Positions 8,881 to 17,180 are shown, numbered from the stretch's first letter. The stretch is 64,000 nucleotides of DNA from Nonomuraea aurantiaca (GCF_020215705.1 NZ_JAIWNB010000032.1:44998-108997); one strand, 5' to 3'. Translations and numbers: made by a program. The notes: generated from the letters alone by a model not told the origin.

Positions 8881-9780
8881 TCAGGACGGCAGGGAGTCCA
8901 GTTGTGCCAGGAGCCGTGCCTTGCCCGAGCGGTCCAGCCAACTGCTGAAGTCCGTGAGGGCGGCGTTGGCCTTGCGCAGGGGCTCGAGGTCGGTGTCGTA
9001 GTAGGTCTCGTTCGCCCAGGTGAAGACCTTCGCCACCTCGGGGTCGTGCTCCCAGAGGACGTCCAGGGGAATCCGGGTGTGCGGAATCCGGCGACCGGCC
9101 GCCGTGCTGAGCGCGTCGGCGATCTGCGGGGCGGTCAGCCGGTCGCCGATGATCTCCATCGCCTGCCCCAGGTAGGTGTCCGGGTCCGCGAAGGCCAGCG
9201 CGGCGAAGGCACCGGTGTCGTCGATGGCGATGAGCTGCATGACCAGGTCGTCGTGCCAGGGCACGTTGAGCGAGCCGTTCTGGAAGAACCGCGCGGGGCT
9301 GGTGAAGTCCTCCATGAACCCGGCCGGGCGCAGGATCGTCGCCGGCACACCCAGCTCGCGGATGCGCTGCTCGATCTGCCACTTGTCGATGGCGCCCCAG
9401 CCGTGCTCCACGTAGAAGCTGTTCTGGCTCTCGACGCCGCCGACCGACGAGTACACCAGGTGCCGCACGTCCGCGGCCTTGGCGGCGTCCGCGACGTTCT
9501 TGCCTTGGGCGATCTCGTTGTCGTTGGCGGACTGGACGCTGTAGATGCCGTACACGCCGCGGGCCGCCGCCTCGATGGAGGCGCGGTCGTCCAGGTCGCC
9601 CCGGACAAGCTCGGCGCCGGCGGCGGCGAGCGCGGCAGCCGCGGGGGCGCTCTCGTCCCGGACGAGGGCGCGGACCCGCCAGCCGTCGGCGAGCAGGTGG
9701 CGGGCGGTGGCGCCGCCCTGGTTGCCGGTGGCGCCGGTGACCAGGACGGTCTTGTCGCGGGGGTCGGTGGTGCTGTTCAT
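8881..9780 (-). CDS. NmrA-family NAD(P)-binding protein
   Basis: A 299-residue atypical short-chain dehydrogenase of the NmrA/HSCARG type. The Rossmann motif is TVLVTGATGNQGGATARHLL (GxxGxxG). VYSSVGGVES takes the place of the usual catalytic Ser, and an active-site Tyr is not obvious, as is common in NmrA proteins. These act as redox sensors or as NAD(P)H-dependent reductases of small molecules. It is transcribed away from a TetR gene, and the 99-base gap holds repeated TTGAC-type boxes. The TetR protein therefore probably represses this gene. The substrate cannot be inferred. Confidence 0.88.
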   Translation of the reverse strand: MNSTTDPRDKTVLVTGATGNQGGATARHLLADGWRVRALVRDESAPAAAALAAAGAELVRGDLDDRASIEAAARGVYGIYSVQSANDNEIAQGKNVADAAKAADVRHLVYSSVGGVESQNSFYVEHGWGAIDKWQIEQRIRELGVPATILRPAGFMEDFTSPARFFQNGSLNVPWHDDLVMQLIAIDDTGAFAALAFADPDTYLGQAMEIIGDRLTAPQIADALSTAAGRRIPHTRIPLDVLWEHDPEVAKVFTWANETYYDTDLEPLRKANAALTDFSSWLDRSGKARLLAQLDSLPS

Positions 9781-9812
9781 GACTCGCTCCAGTCGCGGGT
9801 GTTGCCGCTGTG

Positions 9813-9870
9813 TCGAGTTGACTTTATGACGTAATTTGAAAGTTAGTCAATCGACAAATGCGAGTTGACC
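9813..9870. promoter_or_regulatory. Putative TetR operator and divergent promoter
   Basis: TCGAGTTGACT (9813-9823) and AGTCAATCGA (9845-9854) form an imperfect inverted repeat, and a third copy, CGAGTTGAC, lies at 9861-9869. On the minus strand TTGACT (9850-9845), 18 bases, then TAAAGT (9826-9821) makes a good promoter for the NmrA gene, with the start codon 40 bases further on. The repeats overlap this promoter, as expected for repression. Confidence 0.5.
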
Positions 9871-9879
9871 AGTTCTCGC

Positions 9880-10614
9880 ATGGGGTCATACGGTCCCTAC
9901 GTGAGCGCCAACGCCGAACGGCTTCGAGACCCGCGGCAGCGAGCCGAGCGGGCCACCCGCATCCTCGACGTGGCAGCCGACCTGCTGCTGCGCCACGGCT
10001 ACCGGCGGGTGACCATCGACGACGTGGCCGAGGGAGCCGGCATCGGCAAGGGCACTGTCTACCTCCACTGGAAGACCCGCGAGCAGCTGTTCGGCGTGGT
10101 CTTCGCCCGCGAGGTGCTCTACGCCATGGACGAGCTACGGCAGGCGTTGCGGCGGGATCTGGAGGCATGCCTGCTGCACAACTTCGCGCGCGTCTACTTC
10201 CTGGCCATCACCGACCGCCCGCTGCTGCGCGGGTTCCTCTTGGCCGACCCCCACCTGCTCGGCAAGCTGACCAGCTCGCCCGATACCGCCCGTGACGAGC
10301 GGCACGGCAGCATGGCGCGCGACTACCTCAACCTGCTCGCCGAGTACGGACTGCTCCGCGACGACATGCGCGCCGACGAGGTCGGCTATGCCTACCAGGC
10401 CACGTTCGAGGGCTTCCTGCGCGCCGAAGGCGATGCCCCCGCCGGGGGGACGGAGCAATGGGCTGACCTGCTCGCGCGGACCGTCCGACGCGCCTTCGAG
10501 AGCGAGGCGGCCATCCCCGACGCCAGGCTGCGCGACCTCGCCGCCGCCACCGTCGCCCTGCTCAGCGGCCTGATCGACGCCGATCGCGCCGAGTCCGGCA
10601 TCCCTGAGGGCTGA
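9880..10614 (+). CDS. TetR-family regulator (divergent from NmrA gene)
   Basis: A DNA-binding repressor of about 244 residues. The N-terminal helix-turn-helix is clear: RILDVAADLLLRHGYRRVTI, then DDVAEGAGIGKGTVYLHWKT. The ligand-binding C-terminal half is family-typical but diverged, so the effector is unknown. ATG 9880 and GTG 9901 are both possible starts; 9901 would remove a short unusual lead peptide (MGSYGPY). Its location back to back with the NmrA-family gene, with repeats between, suggests it controls that gene and itself. It ends 13 bases from the convergent STAS gene. Confidence 0.9.
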   Translation: MGSYGPYVSANAERLRDPRQRAERATRILDVAADLLLRHGYRRVTIDDVAEGAGIGKGTVYLHWKTREQLFGVVFAREVLYAMDELRQALRRDLEACLLHNFARVYFLAITDRPLLRGFLLADPHLLGKLTSSPDTARDERHGSMARDYLNLLAEYGLLRDDMRADEVGYAYQATFEGFLRAEGDAPAGGTEQWADLLARTVRRAFESEAAIPDARLRDLAAATVALLSGLIDADRAESGIPEG

Positions 10615-10627
10615 CGTCTAAGAACGC

Positions 10628-11098
10628 CTACCGCAGATACGGCAGGACGGTTCGAAAGTCCTGCGCCTCGCGGCCCTCTTCGACGGGCGCGCCGCCGGAG
10701 CCCGCCTTGGACTTCCGTCCCCGCTCCCGCTCGATCATGATCTCCGCCACCGTCTCCTGGACGCCGCCGCGGATCTCCACGTACTCCAGCAGACCAGTAC
10801 GTTCCAGCGCGGTGAGCAGCCGGTCGGGAGGGCGGGCCAGGATGATGCGGCCGCTGTGCGTGGCCCGTACGCGCTGCAACGCCACGGCCAGCGCCCCGAT
10901 CAGGGAAGAGTCGTAGAACACCACGTCAGTCAGGTCGAATACCAGGATGGGCCCGTCGGACCAGTCCCATACCTCCCGGATGCGCGCGCTCAGGCGTGCA
11001 CGGCCGGCGTGATCCAGCTCCCCGCTCGCTCGAAGGACTGTGCAATGAACGTGTCGGATAGTGTCGATTCGCACCGCACGCGCGCTCATGGTTCGCAC
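10628..11098 (-). CDS. STAS-domain anti-anti-sigma factor
   Basis: A 156-residue protein with one STAS domain of the RsbV/SpoIIAA type, which binds an anti-sigma kinase and releases a sigma factor when dephosphorylated. The phospho-acceptor region is DVVFYDSSLIGALAVALQRV, with a Ser pair where the phosphorylated Ser is expected. The C-terminal 40 residues (RERGRKSKAGSGG onward) are a charged extension outside the domain. Starts at GTG 11098 or ATG 11089 are both possible. No kinase or sigma gene is adjacent, so the partner is encoded elsewhere. Confidence 0.8.
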   Translation of the reverse strand: MRTMSARAVRIDTIRHVHCTVLRASGELDHAGRARLSARIREVWDWSDGPILVFDLTDVVFYDSSLIGALAVALQRVRATHSGRIILARPPDRLLTALERTGLLEYVEIRGGVQETVAEIMIERERGRKSKAGSGGAPVEEGREAQDFRTVLPYLR

Positions 11099-11444
11099 TC
11101 ACTTCCAGTAGCGTCACCTTCTTTCTGCCCGGGAAAAGCCGCAATCAACGGCTGGGACAACGTGAAGGCCATCACAGGCCGCGAATCTCCCCTGCTCCGT
11201 CCAGCTCATCGTGTCCGCGGACGAATGCGGCCCGGGGTCCGTGAGTGCCCTGAACCAGGTCGAGCGGGCCCTAGACCAGGAATTCGGTGAGGATGCCCGG
11301 CGCGGCCCCCTCCGCGAGCGCGGGGGCGTCGCCCGCGGCGAGGTCGGGGATGCGGTAGCCCTGCTCGCCCGCCACCGCGGCCGTCAGCGCGTCCTTTCCA
11401 AGTCAACTGTATTGCTTCGACCATAGCAAGACAGTTGACTTGGA
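11099..11444. other. Gap of 346 bases with a short gene remnant and an AT-rich stem
   Basis: No convincing intact gene lies here. On the minus strand a readable tail, GYRIPDLAAGDAPALAEG then ILTEFLV and TAG at 11271, looks like coding sequence, but a TGA closes this frame upstream near 11435. An ATG in another frame (MVEAIQLTWK) joins it only through a frame change. This may be the relic of a small gene that followed the TetR gene. The rest (11099-11270) shows nothing I can name. Confidence 0.4.
11398..11443. repeat. Perfect 13-base inverted repeat with nested stem
   Basis: CCAAGTCAACTGT (11398-11410) pairs perfectly with ACAGTTGACTTGG (11431-11443). Inside, TTGCT (11412-11416) pairs with AGCAA (11425-11429) around an eight-base loop. 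The whole stem is AT-rich for this genome and starts one base past the stop of the TetR gene at 11445. It could be a terminator or an operator for a lost downstream gene. AGTTGACT also occurs in the TetR/NmrA operator at 9816. Confidence 0.55.
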
Positions 11445-12041
11445 TCAACCGCCGAAGAGCCGGTCCAGCTGCCCGTCCATCAGCGCCACCGTCTCCTCAG
11501 CGGTGTGCACACCCAGGTGGAAGTTGGCGCGCAGCCCGTCGGCCAGGCTGACCAGCAGCGCCGCCTCGGCCGCCGGATCGCGGGACCCCTCGACGTCGCC
11601 CGCCCGCATGGCCAGCGCGATCTGGCCCTCCAGCACGCCACGCAGCGCGAGCGCGCGCTTGCGGGCGTAGTCGCGCAGCGGCTCGCTGCGCGCGGCCTCC
11701 AGCAGGAAGCTGATGTTGATCAGGCTGCCCGCCTCCGCCGCCTGGCCGACAGGGAGCATCTCCAGGACGATGGCCCGGAGCCTGGCCCGCGGCGTCTGCG
11801 ATCCGGCGGCCAGCATGCGCTCGGCCACGCGCTCGACGTTCTTCCTGTTCATGAACTCGACCGCGAAGACCATCATGTCCTCACGGTTGGTGAAATAGTG
11901 CTGGAGCTGGCCGAGCGACATGTCCGCCGCCGCGGCGACCTCTCTCAGGCTCACCCGGTCGAGCCCCCGCGCCTGTGCCACCCGCCACAGCGCCTTGGCG
12001 ATCTGGGTACGCCGGGCCTCGTGGTCCACCTGCTTGGGCAC
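11445..12041 (-). CDS. TetR-family regulator (BetI-like C-terminal domain)
   Basis: A 198-residue repressor. The helix-turn-helix reads RVSLREVAAAADMSLGQLQH followed by YFTNREDMM. The rest fits the C-terminal domain of BetI-type TetR proteins (LLEAARSEPLRDYARKR, then LVSLADGLRANFHLGVHT). GTG at 12041 has a good ribosome site (GAGAGGAG). Upstream runs the divergent molybdo-oxidoreductase operon; downstream is only a gene remnant with a strong inverted repeat. Its target could be either; no ligand can be predicted. Confidence 0.9.
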   Translation of the reverse strand: MPKQVDHEARRTQIAKALWRVAQARGLDRVSLREVAAAADMSLGQLQHYFTNREDMMVFAVEFMNRKNVERVAERMLAAGSQTPRARLRAIVLEMLPVGQAAEAGSLINISFLLEAARSEPLRDYARKRALALRGVLEGQIALAMRAGDVEGSRDPAAEAALLVSLADGLRANFHLGVHTAEETVALMDGQLDRLFGG

Positions 12042-12165
12042 CCGTGCTCCTCTCTTTTACGTTCCCCCACGGTACTCAATACGCATGACTTGGCATAACC
12101 AGCGCGAGGAGAAGTGCACCTCGGACCCGAACGTGCGAACGTGATCTGGTGCATCGCTGAAGGGA

Positions 12166-12771
12166 GTGCCGGTGGGCATCATTTCGCGCGGCTTCCAGGG
12201 CCGGCGCCGGGGCGACGACGACCGGTTGCCCCCCGGCCAATATCTGGTCGACGATTTCCCGGTGCTGTCGACGGGGCCGACGCCGCGGATTCCGCTGGAG
12301 CGGTGGGAGTTCGCCATCGACACCGAGGCCGGGCAGACCCACCGGTGGAGCTGGCCGGAGCTGATGGCGCTGCCGCAGGAGACGCCGACGGTCGACATCC
12401 ACTGCGTGACCAAGTGGTCCAAGCTCGGCACCGGCTGGCAGGGGGTCTCGCTGGACACCCTGTTCGAGGACGTCGAGTCGGCCGCCGAGTACGCGCTGGC
12501 CTACTCGTACGGCGGCTACACCACGAACCTGCCCTTGGAGGACCTGCTCGACGGCAAGGCGTGGATCGTCCACAAGTTCGACGGCGAGGAGCTCGAACCC
12601 CGGCACGGCGGCCCGGCCCGGCTGCTGGTGCCACACCTGTACCTGTGGAAGTCGGCCAAGTGGATACACGGCATCCGGCTGCTCGACGAGGACTGGCCGG
12701 GCTTCTGGGAGACCGCCGGCTACCACAACTACGGCGACCCGTGGCGCGAGCAGCGCTATGAGGGCGACTAG
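12166..12771 (+). CDS. Sulfite-oxidase-like molybdopterin oxidoreductase
   Basis: A 201-residue soluble enzyme with a sulfite-oxidase-type molybdenum cofactor domain. The expected molybdenum-ligand cysteine is in TVDIHCVTKWSKLGTGWQGV, and the cofactor pocket continues through LVPHLYLWKSAKWIHGIRLL. It lacks a Tat or Sec signal, unlike YedY/MsrP, so it should act in the cytoplasm. GTG 12166 follows GAAGGGAG. The next gene begins directly after its stop, which ties it to a flavin reductase as electron partner. The substrate is unknown; oxide reduction is more likely than sulfite oxidation given the reductase. Confidence 0.88.
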   Translation: MPVGIISRGFQGRRRGDDDRLPPGQYLVDDFPVLSTGPTPRIPLERWEFAIDTEAGQTHRWSWPELMALPQETPTVDIHCVTKWSKLGTGWQGVSLDTLFEDVESAAEYALAYSYGGYTTNLPLEDLLDGKAWIVHKFDGEELEPRHGGPARLLVPHLYLWKSAKWIHGIRLLDEDWPGFWETAGYHNYGDPWREQRYEGD

Positions 12772-13497
12772 GTGCGCCGCCTGACCTGGCGGCCCGCCAG
12801 GCTGACCGCGCTGCGCGACGAGACCGGCAGCGCCCGCACGCTGGTCTTCCGGGTGCCGGACTGGCCGGGACACCTGGCCGGCCAGCACGTGGACGTGCGG
12901 CTGACCGCCGACGACGGCTACAGCGCCCAGCGCAGTTACTCGGTGGCCGCCCCGGCCGACGGCGACACCGTCGAGCTCACCGTCGAACGCGTACCCGACG
13001 GGGAGGTCTCGCCTTACCTCACGGAGGTCATGGAGCCCGGTGACCAGGTGGAGATCCGTGGGCCGGTCGGCGGCTGGTTCGTCTGGCGGCCCGAGAGCAC
13101 CTCGCCGGTGCTGCTGGTCGCCGGCGGCTCGGGCATCGTCCCGCTGATGGCCATGATCCGCGCGCGTCGCCGGGCGGGCAGCCGGGTGCCGTTCCGGCTG
13201 CTGTACTCGCTGCGCGAGCCCGGCAGCCGCTACTACGCCGAGGAGCTGCGCCGCCCCGACGCCGGGCTCGACGTCGGGTACATCTACACCCGAGCGGCGC
13301 CGGACGGCTGGCCCCGCCCGGCCGGCCGCATCCTGCTGGACGACCTGGCGGAAGGCGGCTGGCCCGCCGGCTTCGAGCCGGAGTGCTACGTCTGCGGCCC
13401 GACGGGGTTCGTCGAGGCGACCGCCGACCTGCTGCTCGCGCTCGGGCACGCGCCCGAGCGCATCAGGACCGAACGCTTCGGCCCGACCGGAGACTGA
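12772..13497 (+). CDS. Ferredoxin-NADP reductase-like flavoprotein
   Basis: A 241-residue FAD/NAD(P)H oxidoreductase. It has a FAD-binding barrel with RSYSVAAP (the RxYS motif, about residue 57), then the NAD(P) domain with LLVAGGSGIVPLMAMIRARR and the C-terminal CGPTGFVE. No iron-sulfur domain follows, so electrons must pass directly or through a small carrier. GTG 12772 starts immediately after the stop of the molybdo-enzyme gene, implying translational coupling and one functional unit: NAD(P)H to FAD to molybdenum centre. Confidence 0.9.
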   Translation: MRRLTWRPARLTALRDETGSARTLVFRVPDWPGHLAGQHVDVRLTADDGYSAQRSYSVAAPADGDTVELTVERVPDGEVSPYLTEVMEPGDQVEIRGPVGGWFVWRPESTSPVLLVAGGSGIVPLMAMIRARRRAGSRVPFRLLYSLREPGSRYYAEELRRPDAGLDVGYIYTRAAPDGWPRPAGRILLDDLAEGGWPAGFEPECYVCGPTGFVEATADLLLALGHAPERIRTERFGPTGD

Positions 13498-13530
13498 CCT
13501 GACCACCGAAGGCATCGACCGGAGACTGAC

Positions 13531-13797
13531 ATGACCGCCGAACACCTGGACGGCAACTCCCTCGCCGGCCCACTGAGCGAGATCTTCGCCGTGGACGTCA
13601 CCGCGGCCGTCGGGCGGTGCGCGAGCTGCGGGCTGACCGGGCCCGTAGCCGAACTCCGCGTGTATGGCCCCGAACCGGGGCTGGTCGCCCGCTGCCCCGG
13701 CTGTGACGAGGTCGTGCTGCGCCTGGTACGCGGGCCGGGCGCGGCGTGGCTCGACCTGCGGGGCGCCGTGTCGCTGCGCGTGCGACTGCCCGAATAG
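13531..13797 (+). CDS. DUF6510 small zinc-ribbon-like protein
   Basis: An 88-residue protein of the DUF6510 type. Two Cys pairs, CASC (about residue 30) and CPGC (about residue 55), form a probable zinc ribbon. The N-terminus HLDGNSLAGPLSEIFAVDVT is the family signature. It follows the molybdo-enzyme and flavin reductase genes by 33 bases. That linkage suggests a role in assembly or electron transfer for that pair; no activity is known for the family. Confidence 0.8.
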   Translation: MTAEHLDGNSLAGPLSEIFAVDVTAAVGRCASCGLTGPVAELRVYGPEPGLVARCPGCDEVVLRLVRGPGAAWLDLRGAVSLRVRLPE

Positions 13798-13911
13798 CGG
13801 ATCCCACTCGATCCGGCTTAGTACACTCGGGCACGTCCAACCGGCCGAGATCTGTACGGCGGAGGTCTTGGCCATGGGCGGCGGCCCGCGGCCCTGTCCC
13901 ATGGGAGTCAC

Positions 13912-15318
13912 GTGAACAGCGGGCTGCTGGACGCGCCACCATCCCCCCACGCGCCGGCCCGCGGCCGCAAGCGCTGGCTGTGGTGGACGATCGCGATCGT
14001 GATGACGATCGTGCTGGTGATCGCGGGCGTCGCGGTCGGCGTCTACCTCAAGCTGTACGGCAACGTGAAGCACGACGCCGTCACAGCCGATGACCTCGGC
14101 GCGAGCCGGCCGCCCAAGGTGGCGGACACCGCGATGAACGTGCTGATCGTCGGCTCCGACCAGCGCGACGGCAAGAACGCCAAGTACGGCCACCGCGTCG
14201 CGGGTGAGCGTACCGACACGATCATGCTGGCGCACATCTCGTCGAAGCGGGACAACGCCATGGTCGTCAGCTTCCCGCGCGACTCGCTGGTGCAGCTGCC
14301 CGCCTGCCGCGCCAAGGCCGGGCTGACCGGCCAGCAGCCGCACCTGGGCATGATCAACGAGTCGTTCAACTCCGGCGGCATCGCCTGCACCTGGAAGACG
14401 ATCGAGTCGCTCACCGGCATCCACATCGACCACTTCGTCAAGGTCGACTTCACCGGTTTCAAGAGCATGGTCGACGCGGTGGGCGGCGTGGAGATCTGCC
14501 TGCCCGAGGCGGTCAACGACAAGAAGGCGCTGCTCCACCTGGCCGCCGGGCGGCAGACGGTCAACGGCGAGCAGGCGCTCGGCTACGTCCGTGCCCGCTA
14601 CAGCATGGGCGACGGCTCCGACATCGGGCGGATCCAGCGGCAGCAGATGTTCATCGCGTCGATGGTGAAGAAGGTCATGAGCGGGCAGACGCTCACCGAC
14701 CCGGGCAGGCTCTTCAACTTCCTCGACGCCGGCACCAAGGCCGTCACCACCGACCCCGACCTCACCCCCGGCGTGATGAAGGACCTGGCGACCAGCCTGC
14801 AGGGCCTCAACGTGGGGCAGATCCGCTTCATCACCACGCCGTGGCACTACTCGCTCACCCAGCCGGGCCGCGTGGAGTGGGTCCAGCCGCAGGCCGGGAA
14901 GCTGTTCCAGATCGTGTCCAAGGACGAGAGCGTGCAGGGCGTCAAGGGCGGGCAGACCAAGGTGTCCAGGTCCAAGATGCAGATCGAGCTGCGCAACGGC
15001 ACCTACCGCACCGGTCTCGGCACGCAGGTGGCCGCCGCGTTGGAGCAGCGGGGCTACCACATCACCAAGATCGGCGACACGCCCCGCAAGCCGAACGCCA
15101 AGACGACGATCTTCTACGGGCCCAACGGCGAGACGGGCGTCCCGACCCTGACCAAGGACCTGCTCACGTCCACGATGCGGTTGGTGCCGGGAGCGCAGAC
15201 GAGCCGGTTGGTGCTGGTGATCGGCGACGACTGGAAGGGCACCAAGCCCATCCGCACCGACGACACCGAGGCGCTGAAGGGCTTCGACGCGACTCACGAC
15301 ACCTGCGCGTCGCCCTGA
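13912..15318 (+). CDS. LCP (LytR-CpsA-Psr) wall-polymer ligase
   Basis: A 468-residue membrane-anchored phosphotransferase expected to attach polyprenol-linked glycopolymers to peptidoglycan. One membrane helix (WWTIAIVMTIVLVIAGVAVG) is followed by the LCP domain: NVLIVGSDQR, ERTDTIMLAHIS and VVSFPRDSLVQLP supply the conserved Asp/Arg residues that bind the lipid pyrophosphate. The last 110 residues match a LytR C-terminal domain (IELRNGTYRTGLGTQVAAAL). GTG 13912 follows GGGAG. It is one of two LCP genes in the window. A strong hairpin lies 14 bases after the stop. Confidence 0.93.
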   Translation: MNSGLLDAPPSPHAPARGRKRWLWWTIAIVMTIVLVIAGVAVGVYLKLYGNVKHDAVTADDLGASRPPKVADTAMNVLIVGSDQRDGKNAKYGHRVAGERTDTIMLAHISSKRDNAMVVSFPRDSLVQLPACRAKAGLTGQQPHLGMINESFNSGGIACTWKTIESLTGIHIDHFVKVDFTGFKSMVDAVGGVEICLPEAVNDKKALLHLAAGRQTVNGEQALGYVRARYSMGDGSDIGRIQRQQMFIASMVKKVMSGQTLTDPGRLFNFLDAGTKAVTTDPDLTPGVMKDLATSLQGLNVGQIRFITTPWHYSLTQPGRVEWVQPQAGKLFQIVSKDESVQGVKGGQTKVSRSKMQIELRNGTYRTGLGTQVAAALEQRGYHITKIGDTPRKPNAKTTIFYGPNGETGVPTLTKDLLTSTMRLVPGAQTSRLVLVIGDDWKGTKPIRTDDTEALKGFDATHDTCASP

Positions 15319-15331
15319 TCGCGCGACTCAC

Positions 15332-15358
15332 GACGCGTACGCGCCCCGCGTACGCGTC
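15332..15358. terminator. Bidirectional terminator hairpin
   Basis: GACGCGTACGCG (15332-15343), a three-base loop, and CGCGTACGCGTC (15347-15358) give a perfect 12-base stem between the convergent LCP and TetR genes. Confidence 0.7.
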
Positions 15359-15362
15359 CTGA

Positions 15363-15959
15363 TCAGGCGATGAAGGCCGACAGTGCGGCCAGCGCCTCCA
15401 CCACCTGGTGGGCGTCGGGGGTGCTCTCCGGGTCCAGGAGCCATTGGATCATCAGGCCGTCCGAGATCGCGATCAGGACCGCGATCAGGGCGTCCGGCGC
15501 GAACCCCAGCTCCATCCCCAGCTCCGCCACCGCCCGGTCGATCATGTCGACGCCCGCCTTCCTGGCCCTGGCGTAGACGGCGGCCAGCTTCTCTCTCAGC
15601 ACGTCCTCGCGCAGGGCGGCCGGGTATGCCTCCACCGCCAGGACCAGCTGCGGCCGCATCTCCGCGAAGACGTCGACCAGGGCCACCATGGCGCGTTCGA
15701 GCATCTCCCTCGGGCTCCCCAGCGGACCCCCGAAGACCGACTCCTCCACGTGCTCGATCCAGGCGTCGTAGGCGGCCACGATCGCCTCGTTGAGCAGGGC
15801 GTCCTTGCCGCCGAAGTGGTAGCCGATGGAGGCCAGGTTGGTGCCCGACGCGGCGACCAGGTCGCGGGCCGTCGTACGGGCGTAGCCCTTCTCCTGCAGG
15901 CAGTTGACCGCCGCCGCCAGGAGTCTCTCCCGGTATCCACCGAGCTCTGTTCTCGACAC
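15363..15959 (-). CDS. TetR-family regulator (divergent from broken P450)
   Basis: A 198-residue repressor with helix-turn-helix KGYARTTARDLVAASGTNLA followed by SIGYHFGGKDALLNEAI. The C-terminal half (MLERAMVALVDVFAEMRPQL) resembles TetR proteins that sense hydrophobic compounds. GTG 15959 starts the frame. It is divergent from the P450 remnant, and the 74-base gap contains a long dyad. Its original target was probably the P450 gene, which is now defective, so the regulator may be orphaned or may serve other sites. Confidence 0.9.
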   Translation of the reverse strand: MSRTELGGYRERLLAAAVNCLQEKGYARTTARDLVAASGTNLASIGYHFGGKDALLNEAIVAAYDAWIEHVEESVFGGPLGSPREMLERAMVALVDVFAEMRPQLVLAVEAYPAALREDVLREKLAAVYARARKAGVDMIDRAVAELGMELGFAPDALIAVLIAISDGLMIQWLLDPESTPDAHQVVEALAALSAFIA

Positions 15960-15975
15960 GCGTTCTATGCTATCG

Positions 15976-16008
15976 ATATATACGAGCGTCTATGACGTAC
16001 GTATATAT
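15976..16008. promoter_or_regulatory. 33-base dyad, probable TetR operator
   Basis: ATATATACG (15976-15984) and CGTATATAT (16000-16008) are perfect inverted arms. Inside, CGTC (15987-15990) and GACG (15994-15997) share the same centre at 15992. Thirteen of sixteen pairs match over the full half-site. It lies between the TetR gene and the P450 remnant and is very AT-rich for this genome. Confidence 0.65.
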
Positions 16009-16033
16009 ACAACTCGACAGAAAGGTCGAAGCG

Positions 16034-17180
16034 ATGCTTCCCCCTGGACCGAGACTCCCCGCGCTGCTCCAGACCGCCTGGATGCTGAGCGACCCGGTAG
16101 GCGTGTTCGAGAAGTGCCGCCGCAAGTACGGCCCGATCTTCACGCTGCGCTTCTTCGGCTTCCCGGCCGTGGTGGCGGCACCGGCGGCTGCTCACCCCGC
16201 CGCTCCGCGCCAAGCAGATCGCCGGGTACGAGGGCGAGATCGCCGCCATCGCCGCCGAGAAGATCGCGACCTGGCCGCTCGGCACCCCGTTCGGGCTGCG
16301 CGACCGCATGCAGGAGATCACGCTGGAGGTCATACTCCGGCTGGTCTTCGGCATCCGCGACGACCGGCGGCTCGACCGGCTACGCGTGCTGCTGCCGAAG
16401 CTGATCGAGATCGGCGGCTCGGCGACGCTGATGATGCTGCCGCCGAGGGTGCGCGAGGCCACCCGGCGCCTGCCGTTCACGCAGTACGGGCGGTTCCTGC
16501 GGCTGCGTACGGCCGTCGACGAGATCCTGTTCGACGAGATCGGCCGGCGGCGCGCCGAGCCGGGCGGCACCGACGTGCTGGGCAGGCTGCTCGAGACCGA
16601 GCTCGGGGACCAGGAGGTGCGCGACGAGCTGATCACCCTGCTCATCGCCGGTCACGAGACGACGGCCACGGGGCTGGCGTGGGCGTTCGAGCGGCTGCTG
16701 CGCACGCCGGACGTGCTCGACCGGCTGCCGCACGACGAGGAGTATCTCGATGCCGTGGTCAAGGAGGCTCTGCGCGTCAGGCCGGTCGTCTTCGAGGCGC
16801 CCCGGCTGGTCGACGCCCCGCTGCGGCTGGGCGACTATGAGGTGCCCGCCGGATGGTACGCGGCACCGCTCATCGCCCTCATCCACCAGGACCCGTCGAT
16901 CTGGCCGTCACCCGAGGAATTCAGGCCCGAGCGCTTCCTGGACGGCGCGGACGCCCACGGCAAGGCGTGGATGCCCTTCGGCGGCGGCCGGCGCTTCTGC
17001 GTCGGCGCCCAACTCGCCCTCCTGGAGATGCGCGTCATCCTCCGAGAGGTGCTGGGCCGCCTGGAGCTCTCCGCACCGGATCCGGCGCCGGAGGCCAGGC
17101 GGCTCAAGCTCGTCACCCTTGCCCCTGCGAAGCTGACACGCGTCAGCGCACGTGCTCGGACTCCTGCTCGGACGCCGTAG
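16034..17180 (+). pseudogene. Cytochrome P450, internal deletion and frameshift
   Basis: The first 50 codons (MLPPGPRLPALLQTAWMLSD onward, with KYGPIFTLRFFGFPAVVAAP) are a normal P450 N-terminus. At about 16176-16184 the frame changes and the protein resumes as RRLLTPPLRAKQIAGYEGEI. Compared with the usual fold, about 43 residues (helix B to the heme-contact C-helix region) are missing, and the deletion is not a multiple of three. The rest is intact: I-helix LLIAGHETTATGLAW, EALR in the K-helix, and heme loop FGGGRRFCVGAQL (Cys codon 16998). It cannot make a working enzyme as read. Its 3' end overlaps the DUF3073 gene by 38 bases. Confidence 0.85.

Noticed and set aside
11206..11448. 80-codon minus-strand frame MIQVNCLAMVEAIQLTWKG
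   Set aside because: After the first 20 residues it is Arg/Gly-rich shadow. The better reading is a relic joined by a frame change.
12076..15297. 1,073-codon minus-strand open frame
   Set aside because: Antisense shadow of the molybdo-enzyme, reductase and LCP genes; no family pattern.
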